DNA from: DT-110 sp964342305
GTDB lineage: Bacteria > Bacteroidota > Bacteroidia > Chitinophagales > Saprospiraceae
Direction of reading: 5' to 3'
Length of the DNA: 64,000 nucleotides
NCBI GenBank assembly: GCA_964342305.1
Contig: CAYFGK010000016.1
Span: 1-64,000, forward strand
Below, piece by piece: positions 1-8,317 of the stretch. Under the pieces are notes generated by a model that did no database searches, had not been told where the DNA came from, and worked only from the letters and a program-made list of their open reading frames with translations. Positions within the stretch are counted from its first letter, which is position 1. Each line of letters starts with the position of its first letter. The position numbers and the translations under genes were made by a program.

Positions 1-112
1 AAAATAACCAAAGGCAGGCTCCAAAGGCAAACTTACCACCTTATTTCTGCGGAAGCGAGGGATTTGAGCCCCGAACTCCGATCTTTATCTGATTTAAGAC
101 CAAATCGGTAGA

Positions 113-149
113 TTTTAACGGTGTCGTGCCACTACAACCCCTATCTTTG
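113..149 (+). promoter_or_regulatory. Bacteroidota-type promoter for the 176-901 gene pair
   Basis: TATCTTTG at 142-149 matches the Bacteroidota -7 consensus TAnnTTTG exactly. A T-rich tetramer at 113-116 is a weak -33 candidate. The start codon at 176 would follow a leader of roughly 20 nt. The assignment is by motif only. Confidence 0.5.
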
Positions 150-175
150 TACCTATAGACCCAAAAAAGAATACT

Positions 176-511
176 ATGCCACGCAGAAAATACAAACTCA
201 CCGGTTTTGCCCGATTCTTTATCGTAATGTTGTTCCTGGCACCAATCGCCTATCTGGCGGCCTCTTACATCAATGGAGAGGACGGTGTTACCAACATCCG
301 GGAATTCTTCGGTGGGGAAAAAACGACTACGACTACCAAGGGAAGGGACAACGCCAGCGAACCCGAAGAGTCCGCTACGGGCCTCAACGCTATGGATCGT
401 GCAGAATTAGAATCGACCATTTACGATCTGCGGGATAGCCTGCGGGCAAAAGATCTGGAGATCTACGAATTGCGTCGCCAGGTTCGCCTGCTCGAAGGTT
501 CATCTGAATAA
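176..511 (+). CDS. Small single-pass membrane protein with C-terminal coiled coil, unknown function
   Basis: This 111-residue protein is not one I recognise. A basic N-terminus (PRRKYK) precedes one hydrophobic segment at about residues 12-31, suggesting an N-in anchor. The middle (about 45-75) is polar and low in complexity, with five consecutive threonines. The last 35 residues are rich in E, L, R and D with heptad-like spacing, a likely short coiled coil. The gene ends 9 nt before the next one, so the two are probably co-transcribed from the promoter at 142-149. The shape resembles FtsB-like or small scaffold proteins, but no specific motif supports that. Confidence 0.75.
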   Translation: MPRRKYKLTGFARFFIVMLFLAPIAYLAASYINGEDGVTNIREFFGGEKTTTTTKGRDNASEPEESATGLNAMDRAELESTIYDLRDSLRAKDLEIYELRRQVRLLEGSSE

Positions 512-520
512 GAAAATTGT

Positions 521-901
521 ATGGATATCTTAGTTTTAATGGACCTGCAGGCCCAGACCGGACTTACGGGGACGGTAATTCGCATTCTCCTCACCGCCGG
601 AGCCCTGTTTACGGGAGCCTGGCTATTGAAAGGGGTGACCTTTCGCGATTTTGGCCAGGCCATCCTCGGAGCGGTGGTATTGGCTGTACTGAATGCTACC
701 CTGGGGCGGATTCTTGATTTCCTGTCCATACCGTTTACCATCATCACACTGGGACTATTCAGTTTGGTGGTGGATGCGGTTATTTTGTGGCTCACGAGCC
801 GACTCCTGAAAGGATTTGAGATTTCGTCGGCCTGGTATGCCTTTCTGCTGGCCGTTTTGATGGCGGTTTTCAATGTGTTCCTGCACGCCATTTATTTATA
901 G
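521..901 (+). CDS. Phage-holin-family (PF04020-like) four-TM membrane protein
   Basis: This 126-residue, almost entirely hydrophobic protein has four predicted membrane segments at about residues 18-37, 46-66, 71-93 and 101-124. The pattern of an early Gly/Ala-rich helix followed by an LxxxxxPFTIITLGLF segment is typical of the phage holin 4_2 superfamily (YvlD-type). These are mostly chromosomal bacterial membrane proteins of unknown role, not lysis genes. There are no phage genes nearby. It follows the coiled-coil membrane protein by 9 nt and is followed by a strong bidirectional terminator. Either of the first two methionines could be the start; the upstream one is used. Confidence 0.8.
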   Translation: MDILVLMDLQAQTGLTGTVIRILLTAGALFTGAWLLKGVTFRDFGQAILGAVVLAVLNATLGRILDFLSIPFTIITLGLFSLVVDAVILWLTSRLLKGFEISSAWYAFLLAVLMAVFNVFLHAIYL

Positions 902-919
902 CAGGAGGTCAGGTATAGT

Positions 920-935
920 GCCTTTCGGCAAAAAA
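920..935 (+). repeat. Copy of recurrent motif GCCTTTCGGC + A-run
   Basis: This is a representative copy of a short motif that recurs through the window, GSCTTTCGSC followed by 4-8 A. The palindromic-looking core forms a 3-4 bp stem around a TTTC (GAAA on the other strand) loop. Other copies on the + strand are at 24587-24602, 27005-27018, 30918-30935, 44946-44961, 61348-61364 and 63752-63768. Copies on the - strand are at 8299-8315, 27955-27969, 35344-35358, 42985-42998, 48661-48675 and 58171-58186. Four of these lie inside genes. See findings. Confidence 0.6.
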
Positions 936-938
936 GAG

Positions 939-973
939 ATCCGGATTTTGGCGGAAGCCAAAATCCGGATTTT
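939..973. terminator. Bidirectional intrinsic terminator
   Basis: A perfect 14-bp stem (939-952 with 957-970) closes on a GGAA (GNRA) tetraloop. T-rich tracts follow on both strands. It separates the convergent holin-family gene and carbonic anhydrase gene. Confidence 0.85.
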
Positions 974-975
974 GT

Positions 976-1614
976 TTAATTTGGATCGTAATTAAACACA
1001 TCCTGGATAAGGTCTGCATTATTCACGGTACAATCCAATTCTTTGATCTTACCGGTTTTCAGGTCGTAAACCCAACCGTGGATATACGGGAATTCGCCTT
1101 GTTCCCATTCTTCCTGAATAAAGGATACTTTGGCCAGGTTATTGACTTGTTCCACAACGTTCAGTTCCACCATACGGTCGAATTTTTTCTGTTCGTCGGT
1201 AATGGCATCCAGCTCCTCTTCGTGGAAACGGTAAACATCTTTAATGTGGCGCAGCCATCCGTCAATGAATCCGTACCGCTCGTGACTTAAAGCAGCCTGG
1301 ACACCGCCACATCCGTAGTGTCCGCAAACAATGACGTGCTTCACCTTGAGTACTTTAATGGCGTAGTAGGCTACACTGAGGAGGTTAGCATCGGTATGTA
1401 CCACCACATTGGCAATATTGCGGTGTACAAAAATAGAGCCCGGCTTTACGTTGGTAACTTCGGAGGCGGGCACCCGGCTATCAGCGCAACCAATCCAGAG
1501 GAATTTAGGCTTTTGGCCTTTGGAAAGTTCCTCGAAAAAGTTGGGATCCTCCGCTATTAGCGCATCGACAAACTGGCTATTTCCGTCGAGCAATTCGTTA
1601 TACGACTTAGGCAT
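976..1614 (-). CDS. can: Beta-class carbonic anhydrase
   Basis: Zinc enzyme that interconverts CO2 and bicarbonate in the cytoplasm, supplying bicarbonate to carboxylases. The 212-residue protein has the beta-class signature: C43-A-D45-S-R47 and H99-x-x-C102 supply the zinc ligands Cys, His and Cys and the Asp/Arg dyad. The RNIAN motif at about residues 65-69 is also present. The length is typical for the Can/CynT clade. It has no signal peptide. It is a single-gene unit, convergent with the upstream membrane protein pair. Confidence 0.95.
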   Translation of the reverse strand: MPKSYNELLDGNSQFVDALIAEDPNFFEELSKGQKPKFLWIGCADSRVPASEVTNVKPGSIFVHRNIANVVVHTDANLLSVAYYAIKVLKVKHVIVCGHYGCGGVQAALSHERYGFIDGWLRHIKDVYRFHEEELDAITDEQKKFDRMVELNVVEQVNNLAKVSFIQEEWEQGEFPYIHGWVYDLKTGKIKELDCTVNNADLIQDVFNYDPN

Positions 1615-1804
1615 GTGAAAAAGTTTGGTTATGGATAGATTTCAGAATATATGTTCATATTTCGTACATGACAGATAGGCTGTTATTTGGTAATAAACAA
1701 ATTTTCCGATAAAAAGAAAGGTGAACCGAAGTCCACCTTTCCACATCCTACGTTCTGACTTAACCAAACTCTTTCCCTGATCAGGTATTGATCAACAAAA
1801 TTCT

Positions 1805-3343
1805 TTATTCACCTTGTCCGAGTGAATAGGCACGCTGCCCATCCATCTCGTAGAGGTTTTCTGTTTTTATGATATCAAAGCCGAGATCTGAAATCTCTTG
1901 CTGCAGATGCAGAATAGCTTTCATCGTTACTTTTTCGCTGGTTATCATTCCCTTCCGGTCCGGCCCCATAGTACTGCTTTCGGACACAAAGCGGCAGCGC
2001 CAATGATCGGTGCAGAAGGTTTCCGGTAATCCCTGCGGATAGACTTTCACTCCCCGGTTAGTGATCATTTTTAACCGCCAGCCTACCTGTCCGGCAGCCT
2101 CCTCCAGTGCTTTACCTATGAGGTCGGGGTTACGATCTCCGCCGTTGTGCCAGTCGATGAACAGGTCGGTGCCAACTAATTTTTTCTCCGGCCGCGGGCG
2201 CTCAGGGATCGAGATGGTAATTTTGGGAGCATCTTTTCTAAGGGTGACCGGAGTCAGGGATTCGGGTCGCTGATCCAGGCGTTCGATGACCGCATCGGTG
2301 AATTCTTTTGTGCCCACCTTCCTCACTGTATAGGCATCATTATAGATGTCGGGGGTATGGATCCCGTCTTCCAGGGTGCGCAGCAGGGCATTTTGCAGTC
2401 GTTCCGAATCAGTGGTCAGCCCGGTATGAGCAAGCATCATGGCGGCCGCGTGTAATAGCCCGCTGGGGTTGGCAATGTTCTGGCCTGCGATATCCGGTGC
2501 TGAGCCGTGGATGGCTTCGAACATGGCGAAATCCATACCGATGTTTGCGGATCCGCCGAGACCCACCGACCCGGCTACCTGCGCGGTTATATCGGAAATA
2601 ATGTCTCCGTAGAGGTTAGGAGCTACGACTACTTCGAATCGATCGGGATTTGTTGCGAGGACCGCCGATCCGATATCAATGATATAATGTTCGGCCTGAA
2701 TATCGGGATAAGAAGCTGCTACCTCATTGAAGACCTGATGGAACAGGCCGTCGGTATGCTTCATTATATTGTCTTTAGTCATGCAGGTAACCCGCGAACG
2801 GCCCTTGGCGCGTGCGTACTCAAATGCGTAGCGGATAATGCGCTCGCAACCCGGGCGGGTGATCAATTTCAGACACTGTACGACCTCCGGAGTTTGTTGG
2901 TGTTCAATGCCTGCGTACAGGTCCTCTTCATTTTCCCGTATTATGGTAAGGTCCATGTTCGGGAAATGACTTTTTACGTAAGGAGTAAAAGCACGGCACG
3001 GGCGGACATTGGCAAAAAGGCCCAGTGATTTCCGCAGCGTGACGTTCAGGCTCTTATATCCCCCTCCCTGCGGAGTGGTAATCGGTGCTTTTAGTAATAA
3101 GCGACTGTCGCGCAGGATATCCCAGGCATCATCGGGAATACCGGATTGGTGGCCGTTCAGGTAGGCTTCCTTTCCGATTTGGATATCGGTTAGCTCCAGG
3201 GGCACCCTCAGGGCTTCCAATACCCGGATCGTGGCTTCCATGATCTCGGGACCGATACCATCGCCATAGGCAACTGTCAGCGGAATTGTTTTTGCATTCG
3301 AAGAACCAGGTTGGTTCTGATGGAGTTGTTTGGTAAGGCTCAT
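1805..3343 (-). CDS. icd: NADP-dependent isocitrate dehydrogenase with C-terminal extension
   Basis: TCA-cycle enzyme converting isocitrate to 2-oxoglutarate and CO2. The 512-residue protein has the isopropylmalate/isocitrate dehydrogenase fold. It shows the substrate-loop segment KSLNVTLRKSLGLF at about 97-110, RENEEDLYAG at 136-145, and the metal-binding NLYGDIISD at about 243-251. The core ends near residue 345. A further stretch of about 165 residues follows, as in the longer Thermus/Rickettsia-type enzymes of about 500 residues. NADP preference is inferred from that family, not read from specificity residues. It appears monocistronic. Confidence 0.9.
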   Translation of the reverse strand: MSLTKQLHQNQPGSSNAKTIPLTVAYGDGIGPEIMEATIRVLEALRVPLELTDIQIGKEAYLNGHQSGIPDDAWDILRDSRLLLKAPITTPQGGGYKSLNVTLRKSLGLFANVRPCRAFTPYVKSHFPNMDLTIIRENEEDLYAGIEHQQTPEVVQCLKLITRPGCERIIRYAFEYARAKGRSRVTCMTKDNIMKHTDGLFHQVFNEVAASYPDIQAEHYIIDIGSAVLATNPDRFEVVVAPNLYGDIISDITAQVAGSVGLGGSANIGMDFAMFEAIHGSAPDIAGQNIANPSGLLHAAAMMLAHTGLTTDSERLQNALLRTLEDGIHTPDIYNDAYTVRKVGTKEFTDAVIERLDQRPESLTPVTLRKDAPKITISIPERPRPEKKLVGTDLFIDWHNGGDRNPDLIGKALEEAAGQVGWRLKMITNRGVKVYPQGLPETFCTDHWRCRFVSESSTMGPDRKGMITSEKVTMKAILHLQQEISDLGFDIIKTENLYEMDGQRAYSLGQGE

Positions 3344-3473
3344 ATATATGATAGCTTTGCTATTATTTTACCTATAACCCCTATCTGTGGTAATGGTTCT
3401 TCTGTTTCGACATTTTTTGATCAATTCTTATCCCTGCCTTTCTGACTGACCTGGTCTTGGAGAAGCCGGTATA

Positions 3474-3556
3474 CCTCCCACTTCACACTTCCCACTTCCC
3501 ACCTCCCACTTCACACTTCACACTTCCCACCTCACACTTCCACTTCCCACTTCCAC
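3474..3556. repeat. Low-complexity 'word' repeat (CCCACTTC / ACTTCACAC)
   Basis: About 80 bases are built almost only from near-identical 7-9-base words such as CCCACTTC, CCCACCTC and ACACTTC, in no fixed period. It lies in the 219-base gap between the glycosyltransferase stop (3563) and the icd start (3343). There is no constant repeat/spacer structure, so it is not a CRISPR. Similar tracts occur near 10402, 41738, 48858, 55080 and 56432. Confidence 0.8.
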
Positions 3557-3562
3557 CCGGGT

Positions 3563-4714
3563 CTACAACTCTGATCCCTCGAGATCATCGGCCCCCAGAA
3601 GTGCCCGGTACAGGTCGACCATGTGTTCACTTACCGGTTCCCCTCGAAATTGTTGGGCGTGCGTGTACCCGGCCTCCACAACTTGTTTCCGGTAATCGGC
3701 ATCACTCAGCATTTTTTGGATCCCCCGGCTGATATCCTCCGGTTCCAGGGGGTCGATGAGGTGTGCGCCGGGGCCGGCTACTTCGGGAAGTGAAGAAACC
3801 CGGGAGGTCAGAGCCGGCGTTTTACTGAAGAGTGCTTCCAGGACCGGTATGCCGAAGCCTTCGTAACGGGAGGGGTACACGAAGAGCTCTGCATTTTGGA
3901 AAATGGCGGGCAGGTCTTCAAAAGCCGGCTTTACGAATTGCAGGTGTTTCAGCAGGCCATGACGTTGAGCAAAGCGAGTTACCTTTTTCAAATAGGTACG
4001 GCCATTACCGACCACCACGAGGGGTAATCGAAATGATTCGGGGAGCAGGGTCATGGCTTCCAGAATGCTTAGCAGATTTTTCCGCGGCGTAATGGCGCCG
4101 ACGTACAACATATACTGGGAGGGTAGGGCGTATTTGCCCGAAACCTCATGGAGCAGGGCTTTGGACTTTTCCTGTAAAAATCGCTCACTACAGGTTTGGT
4201 AGATCACTGAAATTTGTTCCGGTTGAATCTGAAAGAATTCCAGCACATCCTGGCGGGTGCTTTCACTGGGAACTACAATATGATCGGCCTGCCGAATGGC
4301 GTACCCTACCCGGCGCTCCAGATTGAGGCGAGCAGCCAGTGATAGGAACTCAGGATGTTTTTTGAAGGCAAGATCGTGAATGGTAACCACCTTGACGATC
4401 GCTGAGTTTTCCAGTGCACGCGGCAGCTCATTCGACAACCCGTGGAAGAGATCGATCTTGTGTTTTGCCAGGGATCGGTCGAGATAGAACGATTGCCAGA
4501 AGGGGCGTTGCACCCCGGTGGGGTGGTGAAGGGAAAAAAGAGGGCTGTTCAGAAAAACCTTGGTTTCGTTATTGCGAACAACGGTGGGCGTATACAGGAA
4601 ATACCCGAAATCGGGGTAATAATAGGATAGGTTGCGCAGCAAGGTTCGGCTGTAATTACCCAGCCCCGTGAAATTGGTAAATACACGCTTTGCATCAAAG
4701 CCTAATCTTAGCAT
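3563..4714 (-). CDS. GT4-family glycosyltransferase
   Basis: This 383-residue GT-B fold enzyme transfers a sugar from a nucleotide-sugar donor. The N-terminal acceptor domain begins with a glycine-rich loop (FTGLGNYSRTLL, about residues 15-26). The C-terminal donor domain has YVGAITPRKNL at about 208-218 and the E-x7-E motif in SRYEGFGIPVLEAL near residue 290, diagnostic of retaining GT4 enzymes. There is no signal peptide or membrane segment. No other polysaccharide gene is adjacent, so the acceptor cannot be inferred. Confidence 0.9.
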   Translation of the reverse strand: MLRLGFDAKRVFTNFTGLGNYSRTLLRNLSYYYPDFGYFLYTPTVVRNNETKVFLNSPLFSLHHPTGVQRPFWQSFYLDRSLAKHKIDLFHGLSNELPRALENSAIVKVVTIHDLAFKKHPEFLSLAARLNLERRVGYAIRQADHIVVPSESTRQDVLEFFQIQPEQISVIYQTCSERFLQEKSKALLHEVSGKYALPSQYMLYVGAITPRKNLLSILEAMTLLPESFRLPLVVVGNGRTYLKKVTRFAQRHGLLKHLQFVKPAFEDLPAIFQNAELFVYPSRYEGFGIPVLEALFSKTPALTSRVSSLPEVAGPGAHLIDPLEPEDISRGIQKMLSDADYRKQVVEAGYTHAQQFRGEPVSEHMVDLYRALLGADDLEGSEL

Positions 4715-4817
4715 ACCCGAAAACCTTGGCTACGCAAAAAGGTACAAAATAAAAGGAAGGAGTGGAGAGAAATCTGACCGGTAGTGTGCCAAATGTAAAG
4801 CAACTCAGGAAATCACC

Positions 4818-5144
4818 CTAAATGGCAAAGCTTTCCCCGCAGGCACAGGTCCTGGTGGCATTGGGATTTTCAAAGAAAAAACCCTTCCCGTTCAATCCGC
4901 CGCTGAACTTTAAAGTGGTACTGTAGAGATAGAGCACACTACGGGTATCCGTGACGATTCGCTCGCCTTTGTCTTCAAAAACCTGATCATCGTCTTTCAG
5001 CTGATCGTCAAAGGTCATGTTGTAGGTGAGGCCCGAACAGCCGCCACTGGTAACACTTACCCGTACAAAATGGTTAGTGCCATAGCCCTCTTTGGCCCGG
5101 ATCTCTTCGATCTTTTTCTTAGCGCTATCGTCTACGAATAGCAT
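4818..5144 (-). CDS. HesB/IscA/SufA-type A-type iron-sulfur carrier
   Basis: A 108-residue A-type carrier that receives Fe-S clusters from a scaffold and passes them to target proteins. The three ligand cysteines are present: C36 in GGCSGLTY, and C100 and C102 in the C-terminal TCACGESF. The length is typical of the family. The gene lies 89 bases downstream of the cysteine desulfurase on the same strand, consistent with an Fe-S biogenesis pair. No IscU/SufU or SufBCD genes are in the window. IscA and SufA cannot be told apart by sequence here. Confidence 0.92.
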   Translation of the reverse strand: MLFVDDSAKKKIEEIRAKEGYGTNHFVRVSVTSGGCSGLTYNMTFDDQLKDDDQVFEDKGERIVTDTRSVLYLYSTTLKFSGGLNGKGFFFENPNATRTCACGESFAI

Positions 5145-5233
5145 AGGTCAATTGATTTAAGAAATTGATAGTTAATTACGGCAATCTAGTGGTCAAGAAC
5201 AAGTCAGGTATGGGGAAAGTTTCAAATGGCAGC

Positions 5234-6454
5234 TTATGGCCATTCAATTGCATCCAGGTCAACGCCATCCTTATACATCTCCCAAATGGGACTTTCGCCG
5301 CGCAATTTTTCCACGCTTTCGGCAACCCGGTCAATAACCCTGGGTATATCGTCGGCCCGGGTAAAACGGCCCAGGCTGAATCGCAGAGATGCGTGGGCCA
5401 TATCACCGCTTAGCCCCATGGCCAGCAGCACGTGACTGGGATCCAGCGAAGCGCTGGTGCAGGCCGAACCGGATGATACGGCAAGGTGCTGATTGAACGA
5501 CATCATCAGGGCCTCACCATCCATGTACTTAAAGGAAATATTGCTGACGTGCGGCAACCGATGGCGGGTACTTCCGTTCACGTAGGTCTCTTCAATCCGA
5601 TTAAGAATTCCGTGTTCCAGCTGATCGCGTAATCCGGACAGTCGTTTCGCTTCGTCCTCCCTTGTGCGAAGCGCTATTTCAGCAGCCTTACCAAAGCCAG
5701 CGATGCCCGGTACATTCAGGGTGCCACTGCGCATGCCGCGCTCGTGGCCGCCGCCATCCATCTGCGCGATAACTTTTACCCGCGGGTTACGCTGGCTCAC
5801 GTACAAAGCACCCACTCCTTTGGGACCGTACATTTTATGAGCCGAAAACGCCATCAGGTGAACTCCCACTGACTTGGGATCGACCGGGATCTTTCCTACT
5901 GCCTGGGTAGCATCGCTCATCAGTAACACGCCGGCCTCCTCACATATTTTACCGATTTTCTGCATGGGCTGGATGACACCGGTTTCGTTATTTGCCCACA
6001 TCACGGATACCAATATCGTTTCCGGCCGTATCGCCTCGCGCAATACGTCAAGGTCGACCAGCCCGTCGCTGCCGACCTCCAGGTAGGTAACTTCGTAGCC
6101 CCGCTTCTCGAGGTGTTCACAGGGGTCCAATACGGCGTTGTGTTCGGTTTTGAGGGTTACCAAATGCTTGCCCTTGCGCCGGTATGCCTCCGCAATACCC
6201 TTGATGGCCAGGTTGTCCGATTCGGTAGCTCCGGAGGTGAAGACGATCTCTTTGGTATCAGCCCCGATCAGGCGGGCAAGTTGTTTCCGAGCCTGATCTA
6301 CGGCTTCCTCGGCCATCCAGCCCAGGGCGTGAGTCCGGCTGGCGGCATTCCCGTACTGAGCGTTGAAAAAAGGCAGCATAGTTTCCACCACTGCCGGATC
6401 GGTAGGTGTAGTGGCATTATTGTCGAGGTATATCAATTCGTTGGTCGTTCCCAT
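5234..6454 (-). CDS. iscS: Cysteine desulfurase (IscS/NifS class I)
   Basis: PLP enzyme that removes sulfur from cysteine for Fe-S cluster and tRNA thiolation pathways. The 406-residue protein begins LIYLDNNATTPTD. It has PLP lysine K207 in SAHKMYG and the persulfide cysteine C332 in SSGSACTSAS. An in-frame open stretch upstream to 6646 is rejected as coding because it runs through the repeat element at 6528-6787 and has no family similarity. The ATG at 6454 follows an AGAAGGGA-like ribosome-binding sequence. It probably heads a transcript with the A-type carrier. Confidence 0.94.
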   Translation of the reverse strand: MGTTNELIYLDNNATTPTDPAVVETMLPFFNAQYGNAASRTHALGWMAEEAVDQARKQLARLIGADTKEIVFTSGATESDNLAIKGIAEAYRRKGKHLVTLKTEHNAVLDPCEHLEKRGYEVTYLEVGSDGLVDLDVLREAIRPETILVSVMWANNETGVIQPMQKIGKICEEAGVLLMSDATQAVGKIPVDPKSVGVHLMAFSAHKMYGPKGVGALYVSQRNPRVKVIAQMDGGGHERGMRSGTLNVPGIAGFGKAAEIALRTREDEAKRLSGLRDQLEHGILNRIEETYVNGSTRHRLPHVSNISFKYMDGEALMMSFNQHLAVSSGSACTSASLDPSHVLLAMGLSGDMAHASLRFSLGRFTRADDIPRVIDRVAESVEKLRGESPIWEMYKDGVDLDAIEWP

Positions 6455-6527
6455 AATCTGTCCCTTCTGGCGTCGCTTTAGGTTGCATCTCCCCCCGCGG
6501 GGTAAATCATTGGCAGCTTGATAAATG

Positions 6528-6787
6528 TAACGTGAGGTTGAGCTTAAATGATTCCTGTAAAATGCAGATATACCGACAACGAAGTGGTTTTGCTCCGCAG
6601 TACTTCGTGCCGGGACACCAAACCACTTCGAGTCGAGTATAATCATGGCCCAACCTCCCGTTACAGGGAAGTAGGTTGAGGGTATTTAGACTAAAGTAAA
6701 TCGTACTACCTACTACCTTATACCAAATACAATGTGAGGTTGTTACACTCGGTCACTTAGCAAACGGATCGGTCGCAACCTCACATT
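6528..6787 (-). repeat. Tripartite hairpin MITE-like element, copy A (with internal insertion)
   Basis: Read on the minus strand this copy has three successive hairpins. The first is a perfect 12-bp stem (6776-6787 with 6731-6742). The second is an imperfect stem built from GGTA/GTAGTAGG words (about 6663-6725). The third has arms at about 6648-6663 and 6528-6545. The loop of the last hairpin is enlarged by about 100 nt and holds its own 11-bp inverted repeat (6580-6590 with 6620-6630). The copy lies between divergent iscS and the mutase gene. Other copies are at 8056, 17359, 32048 and 40684. Confidence 0.8.
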
Positions 6788-6827
6788 AAATGTAATACAT
6801 TGCACCCGAAAAAAGTTGTTTGGAACA

Positions 6828-6857
6828 TTTGATGTACGCTGCTAAACCCTATTTTTG
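6828..6857 (+). promoter_or_regulatory. Promoter TTTG-N18-TAnnTTTG for the mutase gene
   Basis: TTTG at 6828-6831 and TATTTTTG at 6850-6857 match both Bacteroidota promoter elements with an 18-nt spacer. The expected transcription start is about 6863-6865. The first ATG (6869) would then be almost leaderless and the second in-frame ATG (6875) only about 10 nt in. Confidence 0.65.
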
Positions 6858-6868
6858 AGACAAACCGC

Positions 6869-8047
6869 ATGGCTATGGATCGTACCGATAAACTCTTCGA
6901 AGATTTTCCCGCCTCCTCCAAAGCCGATTGGCTGGCTAAGGTAGAAAAAGACCTTAAAGGTCGTCCGCTGGAAGACCTGCACTGGCATCTGGGGGACCAA
7001 CTGGATATTGATCCATTTGCTCACCGTTCCGATTCCGACGGGGCCACCGAAAGCCTGTCGCGAGCAACATCAGGGAACGACTGGGAAATTGGGGAATATA
7101 TCCCCGTTCACGATGTAGTGGCAGCTAATAAAATGGCGCTGGAGGGACTGAACGGCGGTGTCCAGTCGTTGGGTTTCGAATTATTCCATCCGCTGGAAGA
7201 TGGAGATCTGAACCGGCTGCTGGCCGGAATTGAGCTCCCTCTGATCTCCGTAAATTTCGGGGAGCGAAATCCCGATAAACAACCATTGGTCCTGCTGCGA
7301 CAAATCGTTGCTCTGGTCAAAGAACGCAGCCTGGATAATACAGTCATCACCGGATCGGTTGATTTTGATCCCATGCTCGATTGGAGTGAACCACCTATGA
7401 ATAAACTGGCGGAGGCTGTTCACCTGATCCACGCCGAATTACCCCGTTACAAAACGGTCCAGGTGAATGGACGCTACTACCACGCCGGACCTCAGGAAAC
7501 CAGCAGGGAGTTGGGGTATATGCTGGCAAAAGGCAATGCGTATATGGCTGCTTTGGATGACCTTGGCGTTCCACCTGAGGTGACGAATGCCCACCTGCAG
7601 TTTTCCGTCGCAGTCAGTACCTCCTATTTTGTGGAGATAGCTAAGATCCGGGCATTGCGTATCCTATGGCTTAATGTGTTGAAAGGATACGGCTTGGAGA
7701 ATAATCAATTGCCGGAGATCGTAGGGCACCTGGCAAGTGAAACTCAGGATGAGCAGATGTATACCAATATGATCCGCGCAAGTACGCAGGCTATGTCGGC
7801 CGTCATCGGCGGCGTCGACCGGCTGTATATCTTACCGGCCAACTCGGCTCTCAAAGAGGCCCCTACGCCATTTACCCGCCGCATCGCCCGCAATCTGCAG
7901 CACCTGCTAAAGATGGAAAGCCATATGGATAAAGTAGTCGATCCCGGTGCGGGTAGTTATTATGTGGAGCAGCTTACGCAAAAAATCGCCACGCAAGCCT
8001 GGGATGTTTTTCGCAAGCTGGAAGCCCGGGGAGCTTTCTCGGTATAG
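6869..8047 (+). CDS. mutA: Methylmalonyl-CoA mutase small (beta) subunit, C-terminally short
   Basis: Non-catalytic partner of the B12-dependent mutase that interconverts methylmalonyl-CoA and succinyl-CoA. The 392 residues cover the N-terminal arm (FPASSKADWLAKVEKDLKG, about 14-32) and the TIM-barrel region through VDPGAGSYYVEQLT (about 354-367). The protein then stops at KLEARGAFSV. From memory, Bacteroidota homologues continue for about 60 or more residues past this EAxGGF point, so it looks truncated. Repeat copy B begins 8 bases after the stop. The catalytic subunit gene mutB is not in the window. The assignment is firm; functionality is uncertain. Confidence 0.85.
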   Translation: MAMDRTDKLFEDFPASSKADWLAKVEKDLKGRPLEDLHWHLGDQLDIDPFAHRSDSDGATESLSRATSGNDWEIGEYIPVHDVVAANKMALEGLNGGVQSLGFELFHPLEDGDLNRLLAGIELPLISVNFGERNPDKQPLVLLRQIVALVKERSLDNTVITGSVDFDPMLDWSEPPMNKLAEAVHLIHAELPRYKTVQVNGRYYHAGPQETSRELGYMLAKGNAYMAALDDLGVPPEVTNAHLQFSVAVSTSYFVEIAKIRALRILWLNVLKGYGLENNQLPEIVGHLASETQDEQMYTNMIRASTQAMSAVIGGVDRLYILPANSALKEAPTPFTRRIARNLQHLLKMESHMDKVVDPGAGSYYVEQLTQKIATQAWDVFRKLEARGAFSV

Positions 8048-8055
8048 TTTTTTTT

Positions 8056-8239
8056 ACGTGAGGGTGGGCACAAACAACTTCTTAAAGAGAGGATACCTAA
8101 GGCTAATCTCCCGTTACAGGGTAGTTGGTATAGTGTAAAGAGATTTAAACAAGTCCTGCTACCAAATACCCTATACCAATTACAACGGGAGGTGGTTGCA
8201 ATCCGTTCCTGATCAATCGATTAGGCCCCAACCTCACGT
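8056..8239 (-). repeat. Tripartite hairpin MITE-like element, copy B
   Basis: Three hairpins: arms 8056-8069/8101-8114, about 8115-8132/8160-8177, and 8184-8198/8224-8239. Read on the minus strand, its first hairpin loop (TAATCGATTGATCAGGAACG and flanks) is nearly identical to that of copy C at 17359, about 9 kb away. This is strong evidence that the copies derive from one mobile sequence. It lies immediately after the mutase stop codon. Confidence 0.85.
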
Positions 8240-8260
8240 TTTTTTACGCTTCCGCAAAAA

Positions 8261-8305
8261 GAAAAAGGGTCCGTTCCAAACAGAACGGACCCTTTTTCTT
8301 TTTTT
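8261..8305. terminator. Bidirectional intrinsic terminator
   Basis: A perfect 16-bp stem (8261-8276 with 8283-8298) with a 6-nt loop is flanked by A/T runs on both sides. It lies between the convergent mutase and FAS1 lipoprotein genes. The T-run leads directly into a copy of the GCCGAAAGGC motif. Confidence 0.88.
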
Positions 8306-8317
8306 GCCGAAAGGCAA

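Noticed and set aside
521..901. Prophage remnant suggested by the phage-holin family name
   Set aside because: The PF04020-type family is mainly chromosomal and no other phage gene is near.
3474..3556. Possible CRISPR array
   Set aside because: The words vary, have no constant length or spacing and no unique spacers; no cas genes are in the window.
6455..6646. 64-codon N-terminal extension of the cysteine desulfurase
   Set aside because: It lies in the repeat element copy A and is absent from the family; the ATG at 6454 begins the conserved sequence.
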